The position numbers were made by a program, and so were the translations under genes. Below the pieces are notes generated by a model. The model was not told where the DNA came from. It saw nothing but the letters and a program-made list of their open reading frames with translations, and searched no databases. Of a stretch of DNA of 24,465 nucleotides, positions 6,991 through 15,227 are shown in pieces; the stretch's first letter is position 1, and every line of letters begins with the position of its first letter. Source of the DNA: Bacteroidales bacterium (GTDB lineage: Bacteria; Bacteroidota; Bacteroidia; Bacteroidales; F082); the NCBI GenBank assembly GCA_017651645.1, contig JAGCCO010000020.1:1-24465 (forward strand), in the 5' to 3' direction.

Positions 6991-8322
6991 CTAGGCTTCG
7001 ATTGGTTTCAATGCCTTTTTTGCAATTACCACAGCCACAACCGCACTGAAAACACTGGAAACGAAATTGAGCACCCAGACACCGTCGAGCTGCCAAATCG
7101 GGACGAGGATGGCCAAAAACACCAAGGGGAAAACGAAAGTGCCCAACAGGGAGATGGCCAAGGAATGCCAAGGCTTTTCCAAGGCGGTCAGGTAGCCAGC
7201 CAGCGTCATCTCCACCCAACTCACGAGATAGCTGAGCGCATAAAACCGCATGGCGCGCAGACTCATGTCATATAAGGCCACGTCACCGTCCTTAACGAAA
7301 AGCGGCAACAGCAGCTTCCCGCCGAAGAGCAGAAACAGCATGGCAAACAAGGACAGGATGGCGGCTGCCGACATGACGACACGCTGCATCTTGCGCATCC
7401 TTGGCAGGAGTCCCGCACCGAAACAATAGCTGATGGCGGGCTGTAAGGCATCCGACATGCTGTAAATCACCATGCCCGTGAGGCTCGCGATGTATTCCAC
7501 GATAGACACCGCCGCCACCGCCGTGGAACCGCCCAGCTTCAGCAACACGATGTTGATGATGATGGCAAACAAGGAACCAGCCATGCTCACAAAAAACTCC
7601 GATGAGCCGTTGGCGATGATGGTCAGCATCTGCTTGACCGAGATACGGCCTTTGGTGAGTTTTAGCGGCAGTTTCTTGGCGGAGAAAGGTGTCAACGACC
7701 AAACCGTGCCCACTGTCATCGAGATGCAGCTGGCCAATGCCGCTGCCCACAAGCCTTTGTGCCATACGACGATGAATAGCGCATCAAGCACGATGTTCAG
7801 CACCGAGCAGACGATGTTGATGACCATGCTCAAGCGGACTTTGCCGCAGTCGCGCAGGTAGTTGTCGGTGGAGAAATAAATGGAGCAGAGTGGCATGAAC
7901 AGCGAGAACACACGCAGGTATTGCACCGCATACTCAGCCGTCACCCCTTTGGCGCCCATCAATCGGATGAGTGGTTCCGCAAGGAAAAAACCGAGCAGAC
8001 CAAAAAGCGTTGAGATGACAGTGATGAAAGCCAGGCACACCGAGAACACACGGCTGGCCTCTTCTTTCTTGTCTTGCCCCAACAGGATGGAGACACGCAC
8101 AGAGGAGCCTGTTGCAATCATGTCGGCCACTGCGGCGATAATCATGACTATCGGCATCACCAGATTGACCGCCGCCAAGGCCTCTTGCCCGATGTAATGT
8201 CCGACAAAGATGCCATCGATAACGGAGTACACGGCAGAGAAGCCCATGCCGACCATCGCAGGCAGGGTACACTTGAAAAACAGCTTCAAAATGGGTGACG
8301 ATCTGTAGGCTTGCTCGTTCAT
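6991..8322 (-). CDS. MATE family multidrug efflux transporter
   Basis: 443 aa inner-membrane protein with about 12 hydrophobic segments. The N-terminus (TLPAMVGMGFSAVYSVIDGIFVGHYIGQEALAAVNLVMP) is typical of MATE cation/drug antiporters, and family length is usual (about 440-460). The two six-helix halves are visible, the second beginning around residue 235. It should export organic compounds using an ion gradient. Its start is only 3 nt after the stop of an RND-type adaptor gene, so the two are translationally coupled, an unusual pairing because MATE pumps normally work without a periplasmic adaptor. An AraC regulator is encoded divergently upstream of the adaptor. Confidence 0.9.
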   Translation of the reverse strand: MNEQAYRSSPILKLFFKCTLPAMVGMGFSAVYSVIDGIFVGHYIGQEALAAVNLVMPIVMIIAAVADMIATGSSVRVSILLGQDKKEEASRVFSVCLAFITVISTLFGLLGFFLAEPLIRLMGAKGVTAEYAVQYLRVFSLFMPLCSIYFSTDNYLRDCGKVRLSMVINIVCSVLNIVLDALFIVVWHKGLWAAALASCISMTVGTVWSLTPFSAKKLPLKLTKGRISVKQMLTIIANGSSEFFVSMAGSLFAIIINIVLLKLGGSTAVAAVSIVEYIASLTGMVIYSMSDALQPAISYCFGAGLLPRMRKMQRVVMSAAAILSLFAMLFLLFGGKLLLPLFVKDGDVALYDMSLRAMRFYALSYLVSWVEMTLAGYLTALEKPWHSLAISLLGTFVFPLVFLAILVPIWQLDGVWVLNFVSSVFSAVVAVVIAKKALKPIEA

Positions 8323-8325
8323 GGT

Positions 8326-9429
8326 TTAGTTTGCGAAATTGATTTTTGTTCCTTCTCTGACAAACCCCGCGCCCTTGGCGATGATGACCTCACCGGCTTT
8401 CAGCCCATCAATCACAACGTATGATTTCCCGTCAGTGGCGGATTCCACCTGAATCATGCTGGCAACCGCCTTGCCCTCGACCACTTTCACCACATAGACT
8501 TTATCCTGAATGTCGTAGGTGGCCTCTTGTGGAATGACAATGGCGTTATGAAGCGAGGTCGGTAAAATGACCTTGCCCGTGCCGCCGCTAAGCAACATCC
8601 CACTGGGGTTGTCGAAGCGGGCGCAGACCGAGACGGCACCTGTGCGCTCGTCCACCACACCGCTGATGCTCTCCACATGGCCAGTTTGTTCGTACACCAG
8701 GCCATTAGACAGTTGCAATTGCAGTTCAGGGAAATGACTTATCGCATCCGCGAGGCTTGGGTATTCGGCCAGGTACTGCATCACGGTGTTTTCCGTCATC
8801 GAGAAAAAGACACGCATCTGACCATTGTCGGCCACCACAGTGAGGCCGTCTTGGATGGTTGGCCCTACGAGGTCGCCTTTGCGGTAAGGGATACGACCCA
8901 CCACGCCATTGGAAGGACTGCGGATCTCGGTATAGCTGAGGTCGTTGCGGGCAGAGGTGAGCGCCGCTTTTGCCGCTGCGAGGTTGGCTTTCGCCACATT
9001 GAGGTCGCTCTCGGCAAGTGAAAGCTCAAAGTCAGAGACAATCTCTTGCTGGCGAAGCGTTTTCTTGCCGTCGTATTCCAGTTGCGCCCTGTTCAAAGCG
9101 GCGGTCATCATTTGCACATTGGCGTTGGCCGACTCCACCGCGGCACGATAGGTGGCATCATCGATGCGGAACAGCAGCTGACCCGCCTTTACCGCATCGC
9201 CTTCCTTCACATACACACCTTGCAGATACCCCTCAACACGAGGAATGATCTTGATGTCCTGGTTGCCTTGAATCGAGGCAGGGTATTCTGTACTCATTGT
9301 GTAGTCCTGCATGGCCACCGTGAGCAGTTCGTGTGTTTCGGGCACGTTTTGTTCCTCTGGTAAGTTGTTGCCGCACGAAAAGAGCAGGAAGGCTAACGCC
9401 GACAATACTGTCAAATATCTAAGCTTCAT
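8326..9429 (-). CDS. RND-type periplasmic adaptor (membrane fusion) lipoprotein
   Basis: 367 aa. The N-terminal signal ends in a lipobox (LLFSC, Cys19), so the mature protein is a periplasmic lipoprotein. The biotinyl-lipoyl-like half motifs (IIPRVEGYLQGVYVKEGDAVKAGQLLFRIDD and the later RSPSNGVVGRIPYRKGDLVG) flank an alpha-helical hairpin (about 95-155), followed by beta-barrel and membrane-proximal domains. This is the MexA/AcrA adaptor layout. Normally an RND pump and an outer-membrane factor follow; here a MATE gene follows after 3 nt. Either it serves the MATE pump, or it works with an RND/OMF pair encoded elsewhere after loss of the original partners. Confidence 0.9.
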   Translation of the reverse strand: MKLRYLTVLSALAFLLFSCGNNLPEEQNVPETHELLTVAMQDYTMSTEYPASIQGNQDIKIIPRVEGYLQGVYVKEGDAVKAGQLLFRIDDATYRAAVESANANVQMMTAALNRAQLEYDGKKTLRQQEIVSDFELSLAESDLNVAKANLAAAKAALTSARNDLSYTEIRSPSNGVVGRIPYRKGDLVGPTIQDGLTVVADNGQMRVFFSMTENTVMQYLAEYPSLADAISHFPELQLQLSNGLVYEQTGHVESISGVVDERTGAVSVCARFDNPSGMLLSGGTGKVILPTSLHNAIVIPQEATYDIQDKVYVVKVVEGKAVASMIQVESATDGKSYVVIDGLKAGEVIIAKGAGFVREGTKINFAN

Positions 9430-9449
9430 ACACTACAAATTTGAAGTTG

Positions 9450-9512
9450 CAAAAATAGGCTTTACGAAAACAGGCATGGTTTATAAAAGTGAACCGATAT
9501 TGTATGTTTTCG
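9450..9512 (-). promoter_or_regulatory. adaptor-MATE promoter and 8-bp dyad in the divergent region
   Basis: The minus strand has TATTTTTG (9457-9450) 21 nt before the adaptor ATG, without a good -33 TTTG, consistent with activator dependence. Just upstream, CGAAAACA (9465-9472) and TGTTTTCG (9505-9512) form a perfect 8-bp inverted repeat with a 32-nt spacer between the two divergent genes. It is a candidate AraC-regulator site. Confidence 0.5.
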
Positions 9513-9530
9513 GAACTATTTGTATTTTTG
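9500..9530 (+). promoter_or_regulatory. promoter of the AraC regulator gene
   Basis: TTG (9500-9502), 20 nt, then TATTTTTG (9523-9530). The ATG at 9535 is only 4 nt after the -7 box, so the mRNA would be leaderless or nearly so. Confidence 0.5.
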
Positions 9531-9534
9531 CCGC

Positions 9535-10350
9535 ATGAATTACATCCTTCAACAATATGACCATGCAACGGCTATCGTCAAAACTGAGCTATCGGAGTTT
9601 TGGCTGTGCCACGTGCAACATGGCACCATCACGGTTTCTTTTGAGCAAGAGAAACACAAAATGTTAGCTGACACGGTTTTCGTAGTCCCGGAAGGGGCCC
9701 AGTTCAAAGTGGTTTCTTCCTCTCGTAATATGAGGATGGAAGTCCTTGTCTTCGATGAGCCGTTGATGAATGTGGTGTATGCCTTGCTCGGCGCGGAGGC
9801 TGATTTTGGCTCTTTGGAGATGGCGTTTTGGTCTGACAAAACGATAGACGAGCCTTTCAACCGAATGCTTGCCGCTGACTATGATTTGCTTCATATCGCC
9901 GTTGAGCAGCCTAAGCTCGTTGCCCGCAACAAAATGATTACAGCCTTGCTGGTGCATCTTTTGCTGACGCTCTATAACGCTTCCGACAGACCCGAAAATA
10001 CCACGCAAAATGACAACAGCAAACGTTCCCGCCAACTCTTGAACCATTTCTTCGAGTTGGTAGGCGAAAACATCCTTTCGGGACAGCGCAACATCCCGTT
10101 TTATGCCGAGAGACTCTGCGTTTCAGAGCGTTATCTTTTCAAAGTCTGCAAGAAGGAAACGGGCAAAACGCCCAAAGACCTCATCAATGAGTTCCTGGTT
10201 GGCCAAATCAAGAATGCCCTGCTGACTACCGAGATGACCCACCAACAGATTGCGGACCAGTTCGATTTTCCCGACCAGTCGGCTTTTGGCCAGTTCTTCA
10301 AACGGCAGGAAGGGATGTCGCCGTCGGAATTCAGGCAGAGGTACAGGTAA
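9535..10350 (+). CDS. AraC family transcriptional regulator
   Basis: 271 aa from the ATG at 9535; an upstream in-frame ATG at 9520 would lie before or within the -7 box, so it is not used. The N-terminal half is a cupin-like sensor region (about 1-150). The C-terminal 90 residues hold the two AraC helix-turn-helix motifs: AERLCVSERYLFKVCKKETG and THQQIADQFDFPDQSAFGQFF, ending in MSPSEFRQRYR. It is divergent from the adaptor-MATE pair, with a shared 105-nt region holding an 8-bp dyad. It probably controls that efflux pair, possibly in response to a compound the pump exports. The inducer is unknown. Confidence 0.88.
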   Translation: MNYILQQYDHATAIVKTELSEFWLCHVQHGTITVSFEQEKHKMLADTVFVVPEGAQFKVVSSSRNMRMEVLVFDEPLMNVVYALLGAEADFGSLEMAFWSDKTIDEPFNRMLAADYDLLHIAVEQPKLVARNKMITALLVHLLLTLYNASDRPENTTQNDNSKRSRQLLNHFFELVGENILSGQRNIPFYAERLCVSERYLFKVCKKETGKTPKDLINEFLVGQIKNALLTTEMTHQQIADQFDFPDQSAFGQFFKRQEGMSPSEFRQRYR

Positions 10351-10379
10351 TCAAAAAAGCCAGGCCCTTAAAACGAACA

Positions 10380-10410
10380 CCGCCGCAAAGGCACAAAACC
10401 CTTGCGGCGG
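10380..10410. terminator. CCGCCGCAA/TTGCGGCGG hairpin, copy A
   Basis: CCGCCGCAA (10380-10388) pairs perfectly with TTGCGGCGG (10402-10410). It lies 29 nt after the AraC stop and belongs to a hairpin family also found at 15100-15128 and 20024-20056. A terminator for the AraC gene is likely, although the U-tract is poor. The remainder of 10351-10468 shows nothing else. Confidence 0.6.
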
Positions 10411-10468
10411 CAGCTTGTAATCCAGTTTTAGCAATCCCCTTTAGGAGGTGCTTGTTGGAAATCGCTGA

Positions 10469-10786
10469 TTACTGTCCAATCTCATACATCAAGCCATGAT
10501 AGGTGAGCTCGGCATCAAGAATGGGGAAGAAAAACTCGCTGTCGTGCTCCACGTTCTTCAACTTAAGATTCGTCATGGTGACCGTCTTTGTTCCATCTTC
10601 GTTGGTGACAATCTTCAGGGTGCCACTCTTGGCGACATAACCAGTTTGGGGCGTGAGCGTCCAAAAGTCGGAGTCGAAAGCGACATGCACACAAGGCAAC
10701 GTGGGAAGATAAGGCGTGATGAAGTATCCCAGCTGGTATTCTCCATCCACGGTTTCATCGCCAACAAAACTGACGATAAACGACCT
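10469..10786 (-). pseudogene. orphan ORF or N-terminally truncated fragment after the channel-like gene
   Basis: This open stretch lies in the same frame as, and directly after, the TGA of the preceding gene. Only a GTG at 10750 could start it (93 aa). It is beta-rich (YFITPYLPTLPCVHVAFD, SGTLKIVTNEDGTKTVTMTNL) and ends in HGLMYEIGQ. No signal peptide is present, although its composition looks like the C-terminal part of a secreted or lipoprotein domain. I do not recognise the family. It is either a remnant of a larger gene, a readthrough extension, or a small GTG-started gene. Confidence 0.4.
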
Positions 10787-10792
10787 CTTGAA

Positions 10793-11557
10793 TCAGTTAA
10801 TCATCCACGCCACACCTCCGCCAATGGCGTAATACTTTCCAAAGTGCTCGAAGTCAAGGTCGCATTCGAGGTCAAACTGAAGGCGGTGTATGGGCATCCA
10901 GGTCAGGCCAAATTCTGTCATGAATTGATGCTCACCCTCTGGATGCAGGTAGTTGTAGGTCTCCACAAATGCACCGATGTCATCGGTGATGTTGAAACCG
11001 GTAGCCAAAGCCAGATAGGTTTGTGGTGCGGCCGTTTCACCGTCCCATTCCAAACCGACGTTGTAACAAATCCAAAACCAATCGTTGATATTGTGTTCGA
11101 ACAAGGCGTACATCGAGGGCGCAAGATGGGACGGAAGCAGTTCTTTTGAGCCGACGTGCGGGGATTGTAATTCAGCCAAAATGCTCACGGAAGGCAGCCA
11201 ATTGGAACTCTCATACACATTAATCTTTGTCCCGATGGTAAGTGGAGAAAAAGCAAAAGTAGGTTCCATGGCCTCCCCATCGTTGAACATCAGGAAGTCC
11301 GTTCCGATACGCAGTTCCATGTTTTCGAAAAGGCCATAACGCACCATCGTGTTGTTGAGCGTCAGACAGTGCGCACCATCGGGCAATGACTCGTAGCCGA
11401 ATCCGTTCTCCCATGCGACTTTATGGCGAGGGACGATGCCGGTACCTGTGGTATATCCAGGACGGTCAGCGGAAAACTCCGGCAGCTCCTCTTGGGCTTG
11501 GCTAATACCCGCCGACAACAAGAGGACGAGTAGAATAATGATGGATCTGTTTTTCAT
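10793..11557 (-). CDS. outer-membrane beta-barrel, phenol-degradation MetA-like transporter family
   Basis: 254 aa. A clear signal peptide (NRSIIILLVLLLSAGISQAQ) is followed by FSADRPGYTTGTGIVPRHKVAWENGFGYES, typical of the small transporter family with alternating beta strands. It ends with a strand-like YYAIGGGVAWMIN, so the barrel looks complete. Its substrate cannot be read. It follows the Na/Pi cotransporter gene by 49 nt on the same strand without a clear promoter, so it may be cotranscribed and act in the same uptake or stress context. Confidence 0.7.
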   Translation of the reverse strand: MKNRSIIILLVLLLSAGISQAQEELPEFSADRPGYTTGTGIVPRHKVAWENGFGYESLPDGAHCLTLNNTMVRYGLFENMELRIGTDFLMFNDGEAMEPTFAFSPLTIGTKINVYESSNWLPSVSILAELQSPHVGSKELLPSHLAPSMYALFEHNINDWFWICYNVGLEWDGETAAPQTYLALATGFNITDDIGAFVETYNYLHPEGEHQFMTEFGLTWMPIHRLQFDLECDLDFEHFGKYYAIGGGVAWMIN

Positions 11558-11606
11558 GAAAGATAGTTATTATGTTGCATAAGCTACAAATATCGCAATT
11601 GGTAAA

Positions 11607-13274
11607 TTAAGTCAAATCACGAATCGTTTTACCGACATTGGTGAGGTGGTCGCCGATACGCTCTGAGTTTTGGGCCAACGAGAGGTATTCTGCACCAACC
11701 GAAGGGGTACACACGCCTTTGACAAGCCTGTCGATATGGTTGCGCTCCATCTGTTCGGTATAGTCGTCAATCTCCTCCTCAATCTGATTGGCGCGCTCAA
11801 GGGCTTGCAAATCGAGTTTGTGATAGGCCTGCATGGTTTCCTTGTACAATGCGAGAATCAACTGTTCCATTTTCAGGATTTCCGAAACAGCCTCCTCCGA
11901 GAATGTGGCGTTCTGCTCCTTGAGGGCTTCGGCATACTCGACGATGTTTTCCGCATAGTCGCCGATGCGTTCAAGGTCGCTGACAGAGCGGATGGTCGAA
12001 GAAAGATAACGCTGGTCGAAATTGTTGAGCCGCATACCCGATAGTTTCACCGAATAGTCTACCAACTCTTTGTTCAAATAATTCAACTGGATTTCCGTCT
12101 TTCGGAATTCCTCAACCATGCTAAAATCCATGGTGGTTACAATATGGATGGAACGCCGGAAATTCAGTATGGCCTGCTCAGCCATGTTCTCGATTTCGGC
12201 CTTCATTTGGCGAATGGCAATCACAGGTGTGCGAAGCATCTGTTCGTTGAGAAAACGCAGATGAGGCACCCTGTCATTGATAACTGGAGGCTCACTCACG
12301 ATTCGGCAAGCCAAGTTCACCAAAGCGTTGGTCAATGGCATGGCCACCAACATCGTGCAAATGTTGAACACCGTGTGGAACATGGCCAGCTGCAGTTGTG
12401 GCGCAGCAGGAAACAGCCGCTCAAACAGTTGTCCGAAACTCCAATCTCCTCCCGTTGTCATGCGCAGCAAGAGACCTATCAACAAAAAGAGCACAACACC
12501 CATTACGTTGAATATCAAATGTATCAATGCCGTGCGTTTTGCGGATGTGCCACTTGTCAAGCCCGCTATGACGGCCACCACGCACGAGCCGATATTGCTT
12601 CCCATCGTCAGATAGATGCCTTGGTCAAGGGTGATCAAGCCCGAAACGACCATCGTGATGGCAATGGAAGTCATCACCGATGAGGATTGGATGATGGCAG
12701 TCAGCACCGCACCCACCAAAACCAGAAGCACAACATTGTTGATGCCAGCCAAGAAACGCTTGACGGAATCCAACGCGGCGAAATCGTCCATCGCGTCGGA
12801 CATCATCGAGAGGCCGACAAACAGTAGTCCGAATCCCGTTAAGATGCCACCTATTTGCTTGGTTGTGTTGCGCTTGCTGAACAAGTTCATAAACGCGCCA
12901 ACACCTGCAAAAGCTGCAAAGATGACGGTGGTGGAGATGCTGTTGGTGCCAAACATGCCTAATGCCACCAACTGTGCCGTGACCGTAGTACCGATGTTGG
13001 CGCCATAGATGATGGTGGCCGCTTGTGCCAGCGACAAAATACCTACATTGACAAAACCAATGACCATCACTGTGACTGCACCGCTGCTTTGGATGGCAGC
13101 CGTGCCCACCGTGCCGATGCCCACGCCGAGCCACTTGTTTTTGCCTGTTTTGGAAAACAGTTGTTTCAGCCGTTTCGACGACACCGCTTCGAGGTGGGCA
13201 CTCATCATCTGGCAGGCCACGAGAAACACGCCTATGCCCGCCAGTAAGGTTAGAATTGCGATGGTTATTGTCAT
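11607..13274 (-). CDS. Na/Pi cotransporter family protein with PhoU-like C-terminus
   Basis: 555 aa from the ATG at 13274; an upstream TTG at 13304 is not favoured. Two inverted-repeat halves each carry the NaPi-II signature: QSSG (62-64 plus Gly) and QSSS (196-199). GANIGTTVTAQLVALGMF and GSNIGSCVVAVIAG follow the respective QSS motifs. The last 200 residues (from about 350) form a helical PhoU-like domain with SDLERIGDYAENIVEYAEAL and NSERIGDHLTNVGKTI. This predicts sodium-coupled phosphate uptake with a cytosolic PhoU-like regulatory tail. The nearby PhoBR-like genes and PiT transporter support a phosphate role, but no Pho-box-like repeat is visible upstream. Confidence 0.9.
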   Translation of the reverse strand: MTITIAILTLLAGIGVFLVACQMMSAHLEAVSSKRLKQLFSKTGKNKWLGVGIGTVGTAAIQSSGAVTVMVIGFVNVGILSLAQAATIIYGANIGTTVTAQLVALGMFGTNSISTTVIFAAFAGVGAFMNLFSKRNTTKQIGGILTGFGLLFVGLSMMSDAMDDFAALDSVKRFLAGINNVVLLVLVGAVLTAIIQSSSVMTSIAITMVVSGLITLDQGIYLTMGSNIGSCVVAVIAGLTSGTSAKRTALIHLIFNVMGVVLFLLIGLLLRMTTGGDWSFGQLFERLFPAAPQLQLAMFHTVFNICTMLVAMPLTNALVNLACRIVSEPPVINDRVPHLRFLNEQMLRTPVIAIRQMKAEIENMAEQAILNFRRSIHIVTTMDFSMVEEFRKTEIQLNYLNKELVDYSVKLSGMRLNNFDQRYLSSTIRSVSDLERIGDYAENIVEYAEALKEQNATFSEEAVSEILKMEQLILALYKETMQAYHKLDLQALERANQIEEEIDDYTEQMERNHIDRLVKGVCTPSVGAEYLSLAQNSERIGDHLTNVGKTIRDLT

Positions 13275-13304
13275 GTCATGAAAGCTAAAAGTGGAAGCGG
13301 CCAA

Positions 13305-13330
13305 GGAAAAAACCGTTGACCGCTCCGGTT
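13305..13330 (-). terminator. terminator after the PepSY-like lipoprotein gene
   Basis: On the minus strand AACCG (13330-13326) and CGGTT (13315-13311) form a short stem followed by a T6 run. It lies between the lipoprotein stop and the Na/Pi start, so these two genes are probably separate units. Confidence 0.5.
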
Positions 13331-13351
13331 ATGAAGAACTGATTTGACTTT

Positions 13352-14587
13352 CTATTTGTCGTCAATGTGAGTCACGTTGAAATTGCTGTCGAATTCAATC
13401 TCAATGCCATTGCTCAACTCAATCTCCCATCCGCCGTCGTGCTTCTTTTCAATCTTGTCAATATGCTGGTTGGGATAGTTGGCCGTGACGTATGCGGCAA
13501 TCTGTTCAGGGACAAGTTCTGTTGGAACAATACCGTAAATACTTGATTCTTCACATTCGATGCTCATCCATTCGAAGGCGAAATTGAATTTGATTTCAGT
13601 GCCATCGGTCAGTTTCACCTCATACTCGTGGTCGTCCACCTCAATCTTGTGGATGCCTGCTTGTGGGAAATAAGTCTCAACAAAAGTGTTGATTTCAGGA
13701 TAGTTGCCGTTGTTTCCTCCTCCGTTTCCTCCTCCATTTCCAATGACATTGAAGTTGGTGTCAAACTTGATTTCCTGTCCGTTGCTGAGTTCAATTTCCC
13801 AACCGTAGGATTCTTTCTCGATTTGCTCAATCTGCTGGTCAGGGAAGTTGGTGCTCACGTATGCCGTAATCTGCTCAGGGACAAGTTCGGTGGGCACAGC
13901 ATGATACACGGTGGCATCTTCGCAGTCGATATGGGTCCATTCAAAGTTGAGGTTGAAAGAGATTTCGGTGCCATCGAGAAGTTCCACTTCGTATTCGTCA
14001 TCCTCTGCTTCGATTTTACGGATGTCTGTTTGAGGGAAATAGGTGCTTACAAAAGTGATGATGTCGGGATAGTCGGTGCTGTTACCACCGCCATTGCCAC
14101 CGTTGTTGATGACATTGAAGCTGGAATCGAACTTGACTTCAACATTGTTATCAAGCTCAATCTCCCAACCATTGTGTTCCTTTTCGATTTCGTCGATATG
14201 CTGATTGGGATAGTTGGCCGTGATGTATGCCGAAATCTGTTCAGGGACAAGTGTCGCGGGCACGGCATCATAGATAGACGAATGTTCGCAGTTCACCTCA
14301 ACCCATTCATAGGCATGGGTGAAATGGATCTTCGTGTTGTCGTTCAGAATCACATTGAAATAATGCTCCGTTTGGTTGCAACTCAAGATGCTTGTTTCAG
14401 GGAAGTGCGTGTTGACAAAAGCGACGATGGTCGAGTCGATGTCGGTCAAATGAACCGTGGTGCCAGTGCCTTCGGCTTCCCATTGATTGGTCTGGTTGGT
14501 TGAACCCCCGTTGGATTCTTCCTTGCTACATGACATTGCAGCAAAAGTCAAGGCCACGAATGTGGCGATTAAAGCTAATTTTCTCAT
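13352..14587 (-). CDS. lipoprotein with three tandem PepSY-like domains
   Basis: 411 aa. The signal peptide ends in a lipobox (AAMSC, Cys20), so it is a surface or periplasmic lipoprotein. Three repeats of about 110 residues follow (about 46-160, 173-282 and 297-407), joined by Gly/Asn-rich linkers. Each repeat has FPxxxIxxIExxxxxYEVxLxDGTEIxFNxxFEW and then VPEQIxAYxxxNxPxQxIxxIEKxxxGWEIELSNGxEIxFD. This is the PepSY-like/DUF2874 fold known from small secreted Bacteroidota proteins. The repeats are also closely alike in DNA, which suggests recent tandem duplication. The start overlaps the stop of the upstream gene as ATGA. Function is unknown. Confidence 0.8.
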   Translation of the reverse strand: MRKLALIATFVALTFAAMSCSKEESNGGSTNQTNQWEAEGTGTTVHLTDIDSTIVAFVNTHFPETSILSCNQTEHYFNVILNDNTKIHFTHAYEWVEVNCEHSSIYDAVPATLVPEQISAYITANYPNQHIDEIEKEHNGWEIELDNNVEVKFDSSFNVINNGGNGGGNSTDYPDIITFVSTYFPQTDIRKIEAEDDEYEVELLDGTEISFNLNFEWTHIDCEDATVYHAVPTELVPEQITAYVSTNFPDQQIEQIEKESYGWEIELSNGQEIKFDTNFNVIGNGGGNGGGNNGNYPEINTFVETYFPQAGIHKIEVDDHEYEVKLTDGTEIKFNFAFEWMSIECEESSIYGIVPTELVPEQIAAYVTANYPNQHIDKIEKKHDGGWEIELSNGIEIEFDSNFNVTHIDDK

Positions 14588-15030
14588 TGCTTAAAAGATT
14601 TAGTTAGTGAATAATGTGAATGAATGAAGATGCTATTACATAAAAAAAGATGGCGCGAACCGAAGTCCGCACCATCTTTTATGGATTTCAAAATGATATA
14701 GTTATGGCTGTCAGCCATGTTATTCCTTGGGGCATAACGCCTCACCTGACCCAACCGGAGCGCAGCCGAACACTTGTTTTCGCTTTGTGTCTTGCCAATG
14801 GAGAAGAACAGCGAAATGCTCTTAGGCAGACACGAAACAACGTCGGCATCCAAGCAAGTGAAGTCCGAATCCTCGTCAAGGTCGCAGTCTTCTGCTTCAA
14901 TTTCAGCATCGGACATCGTTTGCTCAATGATACACAAGTCTTCGTGAGTGTAGACCGATGCATCAAGGAGAAACAGGCTCACCAAGATGAGCGCGACGAT
15001 GGAGAGATATTTTCGACAAATACGGGTCAC
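14584..15030 (-). CDS. small exported hypothetical protein
   Basis: 148 aa from a GTG; no in-frame ATG lies nearby. The N-terminus is a basic-plus-hydrophobic signal or anchor (MTRICRKYLSIVALILVSLFLLDAS). An acidic Cys-containing stretch follows (TMSDAEIEAEDCDLDEDSDFTCLDADVVSCL). I do not recognise a family. Its stop overlaps the lipoprotein start by 4 nt. A strong hairpin sits inside the last 40 codons, so the true functional end of this gene is uncertain; the tail may be a chance extension of a shorter protein. Confidence 0.5.
   Translation of the reverse strand: MTRICRKYLSIVALILVSLFLLDASVYTHEDLCIIEQTMSDAEIEAEDCDLDEDSDFTCLDADVVSCLPKSISLFFSIGKTQSENKCSAALRLGQVRRYAPRNNMADSHNYIILKSIKDGADFGSRHLFLCNSIFIHSHYSLTKSFKQ
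14645..14680 (-). terminator. hairpin inside the 3' part of the small exported gene
   Basis: AAAAGATGG (14645-14653) pairs with CCATCTTTT (14672-14680), with an inner GCG/CGC, and is flanked by A/T runs on both sides. It looks like a bidirectional intrinsic terminator, yet it is read as codons of the 14584-15030 frame. It could limit readthrough into the lipoprotein gene. Confidence 0.5.
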
Positions 15031-15099
15031 TGTTATCGTTTCGTTTTTCGTCAGTAATAACGCTATTTTTGCGGAATTATTGTGAAAAGTGAAAAAAAA

Positions 15100-15128
15100 C
15101 GCCGCAAAAGCACGAAACCCTTGTGGCG
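15100..15128. repeat. hairpin copy B, part of the duplicated locus remnant
   Basis: CGCCGCAA (15100-15107) pairs with TTGTGGCG (15121-15128) including one G-T position. It is the degenerate counterpart of the hairpin at 20024-20056, and the sequence to its right continues to match that locus. Confidence 0.6.
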
Positions 15129-15150
15129 GTTTAGTTGTTAGAACTTTATG

Positions 15151-15180
15151 TTACGCTTCTTCAATGGCACCCACAGGGCA
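15151..15180 (-). pseudogene. remnant: last nine codons of a ferredoxin paralogue
   Basis: Read leftward, 15180-15151 encodes CPVGAIEEA and a stop, identical in protein to the ferredoxin end at 20107-20078. Two DNA differences are both synonymous. The matching DNA continues past the stop to the hairpin. To the right the match breaks at 15180 and continues into Crp-gene upstream sequence, showing a deletion of everything in between. Confidence 0.75.
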
Positions 15181-15227
15181 CATCAGGCACTTTTTTCCCG
15201 TATTTTTGCGCTGAAAAAAATGCTGTC

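Noticed and set aside
13352..14587. Plus-strand ORFs opposite the PepSY-like gene (13628-14503)
   Set aside because: They are antisense shadows of a repetitive coding sequence; the minus frame has a lipobox and domain repeats.
15064..15071. TATTTTTG on the plus strand as a promoter for a gene
   Set aside because: No gene follows; only the fossil hairpin and ferredoxin remnant lie downstream.
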